Below, in pieces: positions 43,316 to 52,247 of a stretch of 64,000 nucleotides of DNA. Under the pieces are notes generated by a model. It ran no database searches, was not told where the DNA came from, and saw nothing but the letters and a program-made list of their open reading frames with translations. Every line of letters begins with the position of its first letter. The first letter of the stretch is position 1. The stretch comes from Nocardia mikamii NBRC 108933 (lineage in GTDB: Bacteria; Actinomycetota; Actinomycetes; Mycobacteriales; Mycobacteriaceae). Position numbers and translations under genes: made by a program. The DNA lies in NCBI RefSeq assembly GCF_001613505.1, contig NZ_BDCM01000004.1:248001-312000 (forward strand), written 5' to 3'.

Positions 43316-44011
43316 TCAACGCTTCCGGGCGCGGAAAACGCTGTCCCGCAGTGTGTTCGACTCCCCGTTCGGACGGACGACCGATCGCGTCCGGCTCTCG
43401 ACCAGCTGGATATCCCAGCGATCCGGCGCCAATCCGGCGGCGATCTGCTCGGCGGTGACGTGCACATGGGAAGCGGAGGTGTGGGCGGCCGACTCGTGAT
43501 CACCGGGGGCGTGGCCGACGATGAACAGCGTTCCGCCCGGCGCCACGGCGGCGGCCAGGCGCTCGAACAGGGCGTCGTTCGAATCGACCGGGTGGACGTA
43601 ACATGCGCAGACCAGGTCGAAGCGATTCTCCCCCGCGTCCCACTGCGTCATATCCGCTGCGTGCCAATCGATTCGGCCGGCGATATCGCGGCCGGCCCGA
43701 TCGGCGCGCTCCCGGCCGCGCGCGACGGCCGCCGCCGCGATGTCGACGGCGGTGACCTGCCAGCCCTGCCGGGCCAGCCAGATCGCCTCCCCGCCCTCGC
43801 CGCAGCCGGCGTCCAGGGCCGTGCCGGGCGGCAGGCCGGCGAGTTCACCGGTGAGGTGAGGATTGGGTTCGCTCGCGGAGGCCGAACCGGCGCCGTGATA
43901 ACGCTGTTCCCAATAGTGCCGGTCGAATTCACGCCCGCCGGAGCTGTGCCGATGCTCGTGGGGTGCGTGATCCCCGGTCGCGTCGCCGCCGGCCGGATGG
44001 CTGCCGCTCAT
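43316..44011 (-). CDS. Class I SAM-dependent methyltransferase, His-rich N-terminus
   Basis: 231 residues. Motif I TALDAGCGEGGEAIW (about 65-79), VTAVDIAAAAVARG acid loop, and CYVHPVD. The N-terminus is histidine-rich (GDHAPHEHRHSSGG) and may bind metal. GAAGGAG is 5 nt upstream of the ATG at 44011; the upstream GTG is less likely. It follows the dithiol flavoprotein gene by 26 nt, so the two form an operon divergent from an XRE-cupin regulator. Thiopurine or oxyanion methylation has been suggested for related TehB-like enzymes; not assigned here. Confidence 0.84.
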   Translation of the reverse strand: MSGSHPAGGDATGDHAPHEHRHSSGGREFDRHYWEQRYHGAGSASASEPNPHLTGELAGLPPGTALDAGCGEGGEAIWLARQGWQVTAVDIAAAAVARGRERADRAGRDIAGRIDWHAADMTQWDAGENRFDLVCACYVHPVDSNDALFERLAAAVAPGGTLFIVGHAPGDHESAAHTSASHVHVTAEQIAAGLAPDRWDIQLVESRTRSVVRPNGESNTLRDSVFRARKR

Positions 44012-44037
44012 GTCGACTCCTTCGGTGGGGTGCGAGT

Positions 44038-45060
44038 TCACAAGCCGTGGCGCCGATCGCCGAGCACGCGGTCGGCGAGCTCCCTCTCATCGTCGGCGGA
44101 GAATCCGCGGCGACGCCGTTCCACCGCCCGCCGCGTCTGTTCCTCCACCAGATCGGCATTGATCTGCGCGGCCGCGAACGCGCCCGCGGCGGCCGCCGCA
44201 CCCACCTGTGCGCTCAGGTCGGTGACATTGCCCGCCGCCCACACGCCCGGAACGTCGGTGCGGCCCATCGCGTCCGTCGGAATGTATTCGCCTGCGCCCG
44301 AGGGATGTTCGACAGGTTCGAGGCCGAGTTTGCGAAGGATTTCGCTCCGCGCGACCATGCGCGGACCGACGGTGATCACCTCGCGCGCCACCACCGTCCC
44401 GTCGGCGAGCCGCACACCGGTGATGTGATCCCCGGCGACCTCCAGCGTCGCCACTTCCCCCGTGATCACCGGAATGCCCCGCGCGGCAAGCTTTTCCGCC
44501 TCTTCGCCGCGGGGTGCGTCCATGGTGTGGGTGAACAGGACGACATCGTCGGTCCACTGCCGGAACAGCAGCGCGCCGTGGACGGACATCGGGCCGTTGG
44601 CGATCACCCCGATCCTGCGGTCGCGGACCTCCCATCCGTGGCAGTACGGGCAGTGCACGACATCGCGGCCCCAGCGTTCCCGCAGGCCCGCGATATCCGG
44701 AATCTCGTCGACCAAGCCGGTGGTCACCAGCAGGCGGCGCGCTCGCACGGTCCGCCCGTCGGCGAGTTCGAGGAGGAATTCGCCGTCCGCGCGGATCGCG
44801 CCGGTGATCTCACCCGACACGATGTGCCCGCCGTAGCCGCGCACCTCGGTCCGGCCGCGGGCGAGCAGTTCCGCCGGCGGCATCCCCTCCCGCCCGAGCA
44901 GTCCGTGCACCCCGTCGGCCGGGGCGTTGCGGGGTGCGCCGGCGTCGACCACCGCCACCGATCGGCGGGCCCGCGCCAGCATCAACGCGCCGTTCAACCC
45001 CGCTGCTCCACCGCCGACGATCACCACGTCGTAGTTGCTGTTCAGCTCATCGGTCACCAT
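44038..45060 (-). CDS. Thioredoxin-reductase-like FAD oxidoreductase with CPYC
   Basis: 340 residues. FAD motif VVIVGGGAAGLNGALMLARA (12-31), redox-active CPYC at 137-140 (HCPYCHGWE), NADPH-binding GVIANGPMS near 151 and a C-terminal AAGNVTD FAD segment. It belongs to the TrxR-like family that reduces small dithiols or makes disulfides in actinomycete pathways (for example near holomycin-type enzymes). AGGAGGTGGTC precedes the ATG. First gene of an operon with a methyltransferase and divergent from an XRE-cupin regulator whose operator lies between. Confidence 0.86.
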   Translation of the reverse strand: MVTDELNSNYDVVIVGGGAAGLNGALMLARARRSVAVVDAGAPRNAPADGVHGLLGREGMPPAELLARGRTEVRGYGGHIVSGEITGAIRADGEFLLELADGRTVRARRLLVTTGLVDEIPDIAGLRERWGRDVVHCPYCHGWEVRDRRIGVIANGPMSVHGALLFRQWTDDVVLFTHTMDAPRGEEAEKLAARGIPVITGEVATLEVAGDHITGVRLADGTVVAREVITVGPRMVARSEILRKLGLEPVEHPSGAGEYIPTDAMGRTDVPGVWAAGNVTDLSAQVGAAAAAGAFAAAQINADLVEEQTRRAVERRRRGFSADDERELADRVLGDRRHGL

Positions 45061-45101
45061 GACCACCTCCTGGCGTCCACCGTGCCGGACGCATCGAGAA
45101 C

Positions 45102-45131
45102 ATGGCAAACATCTTTGCTGAAATGGCAAAC
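45102..45131. promoter_or_regulatory. Operator GCAAA-N4-TTTGC plus a repeated ATGGCAAAC
   Basis: The inverted repeat is at 45105-45118. The 9-mer ATGGCAAAC occurs twice (45102-45110 and 45123-45131), 21 bp apart, about two helical turns. It lies between the XRE-cupin gene and the flavoprotein gene. The same GCAAA-N4-TTTGC is found before the second XRE-cupin gene at 52202. Confidence 0.7.
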
Positions 45132-45138
45132 TGGGAGC

Positions 45139-45729
45139 ATGGACGAGAACTTGGACCGCGCGCTCGACGCCGTGGGCCCGCGGCTACGCGCACTGCGGCA
45201 ACAACGCCAGACAACGCTCGCCGATCTGTCCACGACGACCGGCATCTCGGTGAGCACCCTGTCCCGGCTGGAATCGGGCGACCGCAAGCCGACCCTCGAA
45301 CTGCTGTTGCCGCTGGCCCGGGCCCACGGCGTCACGCTCGACGAACTCGTCGACGCCCCGCCCACCGGCGACCCGCGCATCCATCTGCGGCCGATCACCC
45401 GGCACGGTATGACCATGCTGCCGCTGACCCGGCGCGCGGGCGGCATTCAGGCCTACAAGATGGTGATCCACCCCGAGAACCGTCGCGGTGAACCCGATCC
45501 GCAGACCCACGAGGGCTACGAGTGGCTGTACGTCCTCAACGGCCGCCTCCGCCTGATCCTCGGCGAACACGACCTCGTGCTGGCCCCCGGTGAGGCCGCC
45601 GAATTCGATACCCGCGTCCCGCACTGGTTCGGCCCGGCCGACGAACGGTCCGTCGAATTCCTGAGCCTGTTCGGCAAACAGGGCGAGCGCGCCCACGTGC
45701 GCGCCCGCCCCAAAGCCGGCGGTGACTAG
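45139..45729 (+). CDS. XRE-family transcriptional regulator with C-terminal cupin
   Basis: 196 residues. N-terminal helix-turn-helix (about 10-65) with TTLADLSTTTGISVSTLSRL and ESGDRKP, then a cupin domain (about 105-190) with HEGYEWLYVLNGRLRLILGE and FDTRVPHWFG. The cupin likely senses a small ligand. Start at 45139, just after the repeated operator, with no ribosome site other than GGGAG at -8, so the message may be leaderless. It probably represses itself and the divergent flavoprotein operon. The other XRE-cupin gene (52248) is clearly paralogous. Its stop codon overlaps that of the convergent KstD-like gene by 4 nt. Confidence 0.9.
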   Translation: MDENLDRALDAVGPRLRALRQQRQTTLADLSTTTGISVSTLSRLESGDRKPTLELLLPLARAHGVTLDELVDAPPTGDPRIHLRPITRHGMTMLPLTRRAGGIQAYKMVIHPENRRGEPDPQTHEGYEWLYVLNGRLRLILGEHDLVLAPGEAAEFDTRVPHWFGPADERSVEFLSLFGKQGERAHVRARPKAGGD

Positions 45730-47261
45730 CGTCCGGCCATGTTCAGCGCGGCCAGATGGCTGAACAGCACCGATGCTCCGATCGGATTGCCGCCGCCGGG
45801 ATAGACGGTTCCGCTCACCGCGGCCATCGTGTTGCCCGCGGCGTACAGCCCGGGAATCGGCGTGCCGGATTCGTTCAGCACCCGCGCGGCCGTATCGGTG
45901 CGCAATCCGCCCTTGGTGCCCAGATCGGAGATGCCGAAGGCCGCGGCGTGGAAAGGGCCCTTCCGAATCGGCACCAGCGGTGACTTGCCCTCCGAGAAGG
46001 CGCGGTCGTAGGCCTCGTCACCGCGGCCGAAATCCTCGTCGACGCCGCGGTCGGCGAAGTCGTTGAACCGGTCCACGCTGGCGAGCAGCGCCTGCGCCGG
46101 AACGCCGATCTTCTCGGCGAGTTCGTCCAGGGTCGCCGCACTGTGCCGCAGCCCCGCGCGCACGTACTCCTCGTGGTCGACCATCGGCACGTTGCTGGCC
46201 TGCACCGGTGGCACCGGGCCGGCGCTGTCGTCGTAGATCATCCAGAACGGCAGCGTCATCGCGCCCTCGTCCAGGCGCGTGATGATGTCGCGGCCCAGCC
46301 GGTCGTAGGGTGCGGATTCGTTGACGAAACGCTGCCCCGCCCCGTCGACGAAGATTCCCCCGGTGAACCACAGCGCGAAGGCCGCACGGCCGTCGGGATG
46401 GATCATTCCCGGCGACCACCACGCCTGATCCATCAGATCGGTATCGGCGCCGACCGCCATCCCCGCCTCGTGCGCCTTGCCCTGATTTCCCCAGGGCCCC
46501 ATGGTGTCGCGAGCCTCGCCGGGGACGCCGAAGCGCCGGCGCAGGTCGTCGTTGCCTTCGAAACCGCCGGCCGCCAGCAGAACTCCCTTGCGGGCCCGGA
46601 TCGCGACCCGCGTGCCCTCGCGTTCCACGATCGCGCCGACCACCGCGCCGTCCTCGCTGACCAGTTCGACGAGCGGGGTGTTCAGCTGCAACGAGACATC
46701 GGGAAACTTCGACAGCGCGAGCAGGAACCGCCCGACCAGGGCGCGGCCGCCGATCAGATATTCCGGCTGCGGCTCGCCCAGCCGGTCGGTGCCCAGCGGG
46801 CCGCGCACGGCGGTGGCGAGGTCCCCGAGAGTCCCGGCGGGCAGCGGTGCGGGAACGATATGCCGCTTACCGTCGGTGCGAGCCTTGGGCGCCGCACCGA
46901 AATAATCCGGCCACGGGAACATCTGGAATTCGAAACTGTCGTCGCTCTCCAGGTATTCGATCACCCGGGCGCCGTTGTGGATATAGGTCTCCTGCAGGTC
47001 GGCGGGCGTCCGATCGCCCACGACCGCGCGGAAATAGGTAAGCGCATCCTCGAAGGTGTCGTCCACCCCGGCCCGTCGCAGTACCGGATTGCACGGAAAC
47101 CACACTCCGCCGCCGCCCGAATACGAGGTGGTGCCGCCGAATTTCTCGGTCGCCTCCACCACGGCCACCGAAAGTCCTTCCCGCGCCGCGGTATAGGCGC
47201 CGGCCAAGCCACCACCCGAACCCGCGACCAGTACATCGACTTCTTCGTTCCAGTCCGTCAC
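45726..47261 (-). CDS. FAD-dependent oxidoreductase, KstD-like
   Basis: 511 residues. FAD motif VAGSGGGLAGAYTA (12-25), the SYSGGGGVWFPCN segment (46-58) and Tyr487 in YPGGGNPIG match 3-ketosteroid delta-1-dehydrogenases, which dehydrogenate ring A of 3-ketosteroids. GTG start with GGGAG 6 nt upstream fits family length; the longer frame upstream is the divergent spacer. No other sterol catabolic genes lie in this window, and no KstR box (AACNNGTT type) was seen, so it may be an isolated steroid or xenobiotic enzyme. It faces an MFS transporter gene over a palindromic operator. Confidence 0.84.
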   Translation of the reverse strand: MTDWNEEVDVLVAGSGGGLAGAYTAAREGLSVAVVEATEKFGGTTSYSGGGGVWFPCNPVLRRAGVDDTFEDALTYFRAVVGDRTPADLQETYIHNGARVIEYLESDDSFEFQMFPWPDYFGAAPKARTDGKRHIVPAPLPAGTLGDLATAVRGPLGTDRLGEPQPEYLIGGRALVGRFLLALSKFPDVSLQLNTPLVELVSEDGAVVGAIVEREGTRVAIRARKGVLLAAGGFEGNDDLRRRFGVPGEARDTMGPWGNQGKAHEAGMAVGADTDLMDQAWWSPGMIHPDGRAAFALWFTGGIFVDGAGQRFVNESAPYDRLGRDIITRLDEGAMTLPFWMIYDDSAGPVPPVQASNVPMVDHEEYVRAGLRHSAATLDELAEKIGVPAQALLASVDRFNDFADRGVDEDFGRGDEAYDRAFSEGKSPLVPIRKGPFHAAAFGISDLGTKGGLRTDTAARVLNESGTPIPGLYAAGNTMAAVSGTVYPGGGNPIGASVLFSHLAALNMAGR

Positions 47262-47348
47262 CGCACACTCCCAGCACTCGTCTGTGCTCACGGTAAGCGT
47301 TCGTCGCCCCCGCGTCACCGAAGATCCCGATGGGCAGGAACCCGGTGG

Positions 47349-47394
47349 CCACAACCGCCGATCCGTGCCACCGCGGTACAACCGGCGGTTGTGG
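47349..47394. promoter_or_regulatory. Nested inverted repeats in the KstD-like/MFS divergent spacer
   Basis: CCACAACCGCCG (47349-47360) and its reverse complement (47383-47394) form a perfect 12-bp repeat with 22-nt spacing. Within the right side, ACAACCG-G-CGGTTGT (47378-47392) is a 15-bp palindrome. TACAAC here also resembles a -10. Confidence 0.55.
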
Positions 47395-47450
47395 CGGAGT
47401 GTGTGTCGGTTGTTTGCGCGGCGCCCGGACCGATTGCTTCGATCACCTCG

Positions 47451-48719
47451 ATGACGAATCGTTGGCTGGGCACCTCGTTCACCCGGCTCTGGGCGGCCTA
47501 CGCGGTGAGCACCTTCGGCACCTGCCTGGCCCTGGATGCCTTACCGCTGATCGCGATACGCGTGCTGCACGCCGAACCGGGCGCGGTCTCCGCCTTGGCC
47601 GCCGCTGGATTGGCGGTCGGCGTGGTGCTGGCCATCCCCCTCGGTCCCTGGGTCGAGTACCGCCCGAAGCGTCCGGTGATGGTCGCGACGGATCTGCTGC
47701 GGTTCGCTGCCATGCTGAGTATTCCGGTCGCCTTCGCGTGCGGCGTGCTCGGTTACGCGCAACTGCTGATCGTCTCCGTCGTGATGGCCGCGGCCGATAT
47801 CGCCTTCCGCGCGGCGAGCGGCGCGTATCTGAAAAATATTGTCCCGCAGGAGGATCTGCTCGTCGCCAACGGCAGATTCGAATCGACCACCTGGACCGCG
47901 ACCGCGTTGGGACCGCCGCTGGGCGGCACCGCGATCGGTCTGTTCGGGCCGGTCACAACCGTCCTCGCGGATGCGTGCAGTTATCTGCTGTCCGCCGCGG
48001 CGCTCGGCTCGATCCGCGCCGGCGAACCGCAGCCGGATCGCGGGACGGTCGCGCGCACCCGCGCCGCCGATCTGTTCGCGGGATGGCGCTATCTGCTCAC
48101 ACATCCGGGGCTGCGACCGCTGTTTCTCAACTCCGTCGCGGTGAACGGGCTGATCATGGCGACCGCGCCGGTCGTGGCCGTGCTGATGCTCGGCCGCCTC
48201 GGCTTTCCCGCCTGGCAGTACGGGCTGGCGTTCGGAATCCCCTGCCTGGCGGGCCTGGTCGGCTCCCGGCTGTCGCCCCGACTGGTGCGGCAGTACGGGG
48301 AACGCCGGATCATCCTGGTCGCGGGCAGTGTGCGGGCCTGCGGGCCGATCGGATTGGCGGGTATCACGGCGGGTCTCGGGGGCCTGATGCTGGTGATCGT
48401 CGTCGAGGCCGGCCTCATCGCGAGCATCGGGATCTTCAATCCGGTGATGGCCACCTCCCGCCTGCGGCACACCGAATCCGGATCGGTCGCACGCGTGCTG
48501 ACCGCGTGGTCGATCACCGGCAAGGCCACCACCGCGATACTCACCGCGCTCTGGGGCGTGCTGGCGCAACTCACGGGCCCGCGCACCGCACTCGCCGTGG
48601 CGGGCGTGTTGCTGCTGGCCACGCCGTTGTTGCTGTTCCGAAGCGAATACACCGACGTGGGCCCCTCGGCGGAACCGTCGCAGTCGTCGGCGGCACCGGA
48701 GCCGCTGCGGCAAGGGTGA
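47451..48719 (+). CDS. MFS transporter (MFS_3 type exporter)
   Basis: 422 residues with about twelve transmembrane helices. The first half holds RLWAAYAVSTFGTCL then ALDALPLIAIRV, typical of MFS_3 exporters related to enterobactin or macrolide efflux. No ribosome site is obvious before the ATG at 47451. An in-frame GTG at 47391, just after a TACAAC hexamer, would add 20 residues with two cysteines and is less likely. It is divergent from the KstD-like gene and followed by an ArsR regulator 96 nt downstream on the same strand. Confidence 0.86.
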   Translation: MTNRWLGTSFTRLWAAYAVSTFGTCLALDALPLIAIRVLHAEPGAVSALAAAGLAVGVVLAIPLGPWVEYRPKRPVMVATDLLRFAAMLSIPVAFACGVLGYAQLLIVSVVMAAADIAFRAASGAYLKNIVPQEDLLVANGRFESTTWTATALGPPLGGTAIGLFGPVTTVLADACSYLLSAAALGSIRAGEPQPDRGTVARTRAADLFAGWRYLLTHPGLRPLFLNSVAVNGLIMATAPVVAVLMLGRLGFPAWQYGLAFGIPCLAGLVGSRLSPRLVRQYGERRIILVAGSVRACGPIGLAGITAGLGGLMLVIVVEAGLIASIGIFNPVMATSRLRHTESGSVARVLTAWSITGKATTAILTALWGVLAQLTGPRTALAVAGVLLLATPLLLFRSEYTDVGPSAEPSQSSAAPEPLRQG

Positions 48720-48788
48720 CCAGCGACCCGAGCGACAGCGACTCGAGTGACCAGCGCCACAGTGCCGTGCCGCTGTTCGGCGCCTAAA

Positions 48789-48804
48789 TTCGTTAATTAG
48801 CGAA
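48789..48804. promoter_or_regulatory. Near-perfect palindrome TTCGTTAATTAGCGAA, ArsR operator candidate
   Basis: A 16-bp near-perfect palindrome with an AT-rich core, one symmetric mismatch, 10 bp before the ArsR-family ATG. This fits an autoregulatory operator. Confidence 0.65.
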
Positions 48805-48814
48805 ATGCCGAAGG

Positions 48815-49180
48815 ATGGTGGATGTGCGCGACAGCGGATCGGTTCGCGGGGAAGACCTCGCCGAGCTGAACGAGGCCGAATGCGAGATGCTCGAGGAATG
48901 CAAGGCCCTGGCCAACCGGACCAGGTTGCAGATCCTGCACTGGCTCAAGGAGCCGCACGCGAATTTCGCTGAGCTGGACCGGGATTCGGCCGAACTCGGC
49001 GTATGTGTCGGACTGATCCAGCGGCGGGCCGGAACGTCGGCATCGACCATCTCGGCCCACCTGGCGGTGCTGCAGCGTGCGGGATTCCTCATCGCCACCC
49101 GGCGCGGGCAGTGGACCTACTACCGCCGCGACGAGGTCCGCATCCGGCACTTCACCGACCGACTACATCGCGTGCTCTGA
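48815..49180 (+). CDS. ArsR-family winged-helix transcriptional regulator
   Basis: 121 residues. HTH region [20 protein letters not shown] then [16 protein letters not shown] and a wing [13 protein letters not shown]. One Cys (residue 23) lies in ECEMLEECK with another at 29, and a third at 64 (VCVG); these could bind metal but the family often senses other signals. ATG at 48815, or a GTG at 48824 after GAAGGA. An AT-rich palindrome directly upstream is the likely operator. The luciferase-like gene follows 32 nt downstream and is probably controlled by it. Confidence 0.87.
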   Translation: MVDVRDSGSVRGEDLAELNEAECEMLEECKALANRTRLQILHWLKEPHANFAELDRDSAELGVCVGLIQRRAGTSASTISAHLAVLQRAGFLIATRRGQWTYYRRDEVRIRHFTDRLHRVL

Positions 49181-49212
49181 TCCACGCACCCCGAGTACGA
49201 AAGGCAGCGACC

Positions 49213-50232
49213 ATGCCTACCGCGACTGTGCCCACCGCCCTGTCCATCCTCGACCTGGCGTCGGTGGCACCCGGCGCGACCGCGCGCGAGAGCTTCGCCA
49301 ACAGCGTCGCCCTCGCACAAGCCGCCGAGCGCAGCGGATATCGGCGCGTCTGGTACGCCGAACACCACAACATGCGCTCCATCGCGTCGAGCGCCACCAG
49401 CGTGCTCATCGGCCACGTCGCCGAACACACCGAGACCATCCGGCTCGGCGCGGGCGGGATCATGCTCCCCAACCATTCCCCGCTGGTCATCGCCGAACAG
49501 TTCGGCACCCTCGAAACGCTCTTCCCCGGCCGCATCGATCTCGGCCTCGGCCGCGCGCCCGGCAGCGATCAGAAGACGATGCTCGCCCTGCGTCGCGATC
49601 CCCACTCGGCCGACTCGTTCCCGCAGGATGTCCTCGAACTCCAGGGATATCTGAGCGGACAGTCACGCATCCCCGGTGTGCAGGCGGTGCCGCGCGCGGA
49701 AGGCATCGTGCCGCTCTACATTCTGGGCTCCTCGCTGTTCGGCGCACAGCTCGCGGCGCATCTCGGCCTGCCGTACGCCTTCGCCTCGCACTTCGCGCCG
49801 GATGCGCTCCACCAAGCGGTCGAGGTCTATCGCGAGAAGTTCCACGCCTCGGAGCAACTCGCCGAACCGTATGTGATGGCCGGCATCAACGTCTTCGCCG
49901 CCGAGACCCGCGAGGAGGCGATCGAGCAGAAGACCGTCTCCTACCGGGCCCGCGCCCGCATGATGATCTCCCGCGGCGCCGGCACGGCGACCTTCACCGA
50001 CGAGGAGATCGACGCCTTCCTCGCCTCGCCCAACGGTGCCCAGCTGGCTTCGATGACGCGCTACACCGCCGCCGGCACTCCGGACGAAGTACGTGACCAC
50101 CTGGACGAATTCGCCGGCTCGATCGGCGCCGACGAGCTGATCCTCGTCCACCACGCCACCGATATCGCCGACCGGGTCCGATCCGTCGAACTGACCGCGG
50201 CCGCGATGCGCACCGAACGAGCAGCCAACTGA
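49213..50232 (+). CDS. LLM-class flavin-dependent oxidoreductase
   Basis: 339 residues, bacterial luciferase-like TIM barrel that uses FMNH2 or F420. Typical segments are [14 protein letters not shown] (43-56), [20 protein letters not shown] (about 78-97) and [14 protein letters not shown]. MsnO8-type. It follows an ArsR gene on the same strand and ends in a perfect 14-bp terminator. Substrate unknown; F420 versus FMN is not decided from sequence. AAAGG lies 9 nt before the ATG. Confidence 0.89.
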   Translation: MPTATVPTALSILDLASVAPGATARESFANSVALAQAAERSGYRRVWYAEHHNMRSIASSATSVLIGHVAEHTETIRLGAGGIMLPNHSPLVIAEQFGTLETLFPGRIDLGLGRAPGSDQKTMLALRRDPHSADSFPQDVLELQGYLSGQSRIPGVQAVPRAEGIVPLYILGSSLFGAQLAAHLGLPYAFASHFAPDALHQAVEVYREKFHASEQLAEPYVMAGINVFAAETREEAIEQKTVSYRARARMMISRGAGTATFTDEEIDAFLASPNGAQLASMTRYTAAGTPDEVRDHLDEFAGSIGADELILVHHATDIADRVRSVELTAAAMRTERAAN

Positions 50233-50234
50233 AA

Positions 50235-50266
50235 ACGGCCGGGCCCGTCGCTACGGGCCCGGCCGT
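50235..50266. terminator. Perfect 14-bp stem, 4-nt loop
   Basis: Arms 50235-50248 and 50253-50266 pair around CGCT, between the luciferase-like gene and the convergent cutinase-like gene. Confidence 0.9.
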
Positions 50267-50302
50267 CTCCGGCTCACCTGCGGTGACTACCGCTGCGGTC
50301 GC

Positions 50303-51994
50303 CTACTTCGTGGCCGTCGCGGTCGGTGCCGCCGACGTGGTGGTCGGCTGCGTCGTCGTCGGCTCGGTTGTCGTCGGCTGGGTCGTCGTCGGCTGGGTGG
50401 TGGGCGGTGTCGTGGTCTCGACCGGGGCCGCGACCTGGGTGCGAGCCGGCGGTTCGGCCGGTGCGACGGTCGTGGTCGTGGTGGCCGGGGCCGTGGTGGT
50501 CGGCGCCGTGCTGGTGGTCGTCGGCGTAGCGGTCGTCGGCGCGGGCTGGGTGGTGGTGGCCGCGGGGCTCGTCGTGGTGGCCGCCTTGGTGTCGGCCGCC
50601 TTGCTGTCCTGGACGGTCTTGTACGCCGCTTGGACGTCGGCCTGGGTCGGCTGCGACTTGGTGTCGATCTGCTGACCCGCCTGCGCCTGCTGCGCCAGGT
50701 GGGTGAGCCACGCCGCCGCGTATTCGGCCGAGGTCATCGGCTTGCCGTTCGCGGCGTCGGAGTCGCGCCAGTAATCGAAGTGGTGGCCGGTGCCGTTGGG
50801 GCCCAGGGTCAGCTGGTACGGATCACTCATGATCACCGGAATCGTGTTCTGGTTGGTGACGATCAGGCCGATGATCTCGTTGAGGACCTTCTGCGGCAGA
50901 TATGCCAGCGGCGCCATCTGCTCGGTCGAAATCGACTGTGCCGGAGCGGGTGCGGGCGGATTGTCGCCCGGCTTGTACCCCGGCTCGGACACCTTCAGCA
51001 GCACCTGCAGGAAGGTCTCGTTACTCGCCATCCAATTCGGCTGCGACGCGATGTAGGAGAAGGCGTTCATCGCGATCCGGCCGAGTGTGACCGCCACGTC
51101 CTGACCCGTCGCGGGCGTCAGTCCCTCGTTCTGCAAGTTGTCGACGTTCAATTGCCGGCCCACGTTCGCGGCCAGCTGCAGCAGCGAAATGTTCTGCGGC
51201 GCAGCGCAAGTGAGGTCGCCTTCGGAGCAGAACGAGGCAACCTTGCCGTTCAGCGCGCCGAAGTCGCCGGCCTGGTCGGGCAGCGCGCCCTGTCCGGAGA
51301 TCGGCTTGTTGCCGTTCTGGTAGTTCTGACCGAAGCCGTCGGGATGATTCGGATCCTGGGCGCCGGGGAAGGGGCCGTCGCCCGCAGTGCGGCCGGCATC
51401 GGCCAGAATCACCACGCCCAGAACGTTTTTCGGGTCGACGACATCGTATTTGCCGTCGGCGCCGGGCTCGTCGTGGCCGATGCCCATGGCCACGCGGCGC
51501 GCGACGTCGGCGCCTTCGCTGTAACCGACAATGGAGAACTTGGTGTCGGGGCAGGCCTGCGCGATGTCGTGCATGACCTTCTCGGCATTGGCCACACCGG
51601 TGTCGACGGCCTGCTCGTAGGTGCTCATGTTGGCCGGATACGCGATGTACACCGCGGCGTAGGAACCCGGATCCACCTTGTCGGCGGGGGCGTTGACCAC
51701 CGGATCGACCCAGTGGCTGCTGTAGTCACCCGACAGGGCCGCCGGCAGCGCGTTGCCGTTCGCGTCGACCAGCATGGCCGTCTTGTTCGGGTCCGGGCTG
51801 TCGTTGCGACCGGCCACCGAGATGGTCACCATGTCATGACACTCGGTGACCGACGAGGTGAGCCGCGTATCGCGGGTCTCGGGCGTCGCCATCAGCCCCC
51901 ACGAGGCCGCGACAATGGCCGCCACCCCCAAAACTGCTGGTCCGGCAGCCGCGGAGGCGATGCGGTGCCGTCTGATGAACTCGCGAAGAGCCAT
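50303..51994 (-). CDS. Secreted cutinase-like serine hydrolase with Thr/Pro tail
   Basis: 563 residues. A single N-terminal signal or anchor helix (about 12-32) exports it. The alpha/beta hydrolase domain has the cutinase elbow GYSEGAD with Ser159, and cysteines at 52 and 148 that may pair. It would hydrolyse lipid esters outside the cell. The last 90 residues form a Thr/Pro/Ala-rich tail (PTTTQ repeats), probably wall-spanning or glycosylated. AGGA lies next to the ATG. Similar long cutinase-family proteins occur in Mycobacteriales. Stands alone; terminator at 50235-50266. Confidence 0.85.
   Translation of the reverse strand: MALREFIRRHRIASAAAGPAVLGVAAIVAASWGLMATPETRDTRLTSSVTECHDMVTISVAGRNDSPDPNKTAMLVDANGNALPAALSGDYSSHWVDPVVNAPADKVDPGSYAAVYIAYPANMSTYEQAVDTGVANAEKVMHDIAQACPDTKFSIVGYSEGADVARRVAMGIGHDEPGADGKYDVVDPKNVLGVVILADAGRTAGDGPFPGAQDPNHPDGFGQNYQNGNKPISGQGALPDQAGDFGALNGKVASFCSEGDLTCAAPQNISLLQLAANVGRQLNVDNLQNEGLTPATGQDVAVTLGRIAMNAFSYIASQPNWMASNETFLQVLLKVSEPGYKPGDNPPAPAPAQSISTEQMAPLAYLPQKVLNEIIGLIVTNQNTIPVIMSDPYQLTLGPNGTGHHFDYWRDSDAANGKPMTSAEYAAAWLTHLAQQAQAGQQIDTKSQPTQADVQAAYKTVQDSKAADTKAATTTSPAATTTQPAPTTATPTTTSTAPTTTAPATTTTTVAPAEPPARTQVAAPVETTTPPTTQPTTTQPTTTEPTTTQPTTTSAAPTATATK
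50337..50411. repeat. 15-bp tandem repeats encoding PTTTQ-like units
   Basis: Five 15-bp units, the inner three nearly identical (GTCGTCGTCGGCTSG on the + strand), encode the Thr/Pro repeats in the tail of the cutinase-like protein. Confidence 0.8.
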
Positions 51995-52201
51995 GTCCTG
52001 ATCCCCAATTCGGTCCGACAAGAAAGCGGGACAGGCCCCCCGACGGGCCGTGTGTGTCACGAGAGGTGTCGGGAACCGCGTGGCGAGTGTTACCAGCAGG
52101 AACTGTTCTGTGATCTGAACCGCGGCGTGTAAACGCGGAGGCCGCCCGCGGCGATAAAGCGTTTTCGCGCCCACGCCGGAGACCGCCGCTTCGACGATCC
52201 G

Positions 52202-52215
52202 GCAAATTTCTTTGC
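52202..52215. promoter_or_regulatory. Operator GCAAA-N4-TTTGC before the second XRE-cupin gene
   Basis: GCAAATTTCTTTGC, 32 bp before the GTG. Its arms match those at 45105-45118. Confidence 0.65.
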
Positions 52216-52247
52216 GTCGAGGACGGTGCACTGGGCACGGTGAACGC

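Noticed and set aside
50630..52132. 500-codon frame antisense to the cutinase-like gene
   Set aside because: No ribosome site and shadow composition.
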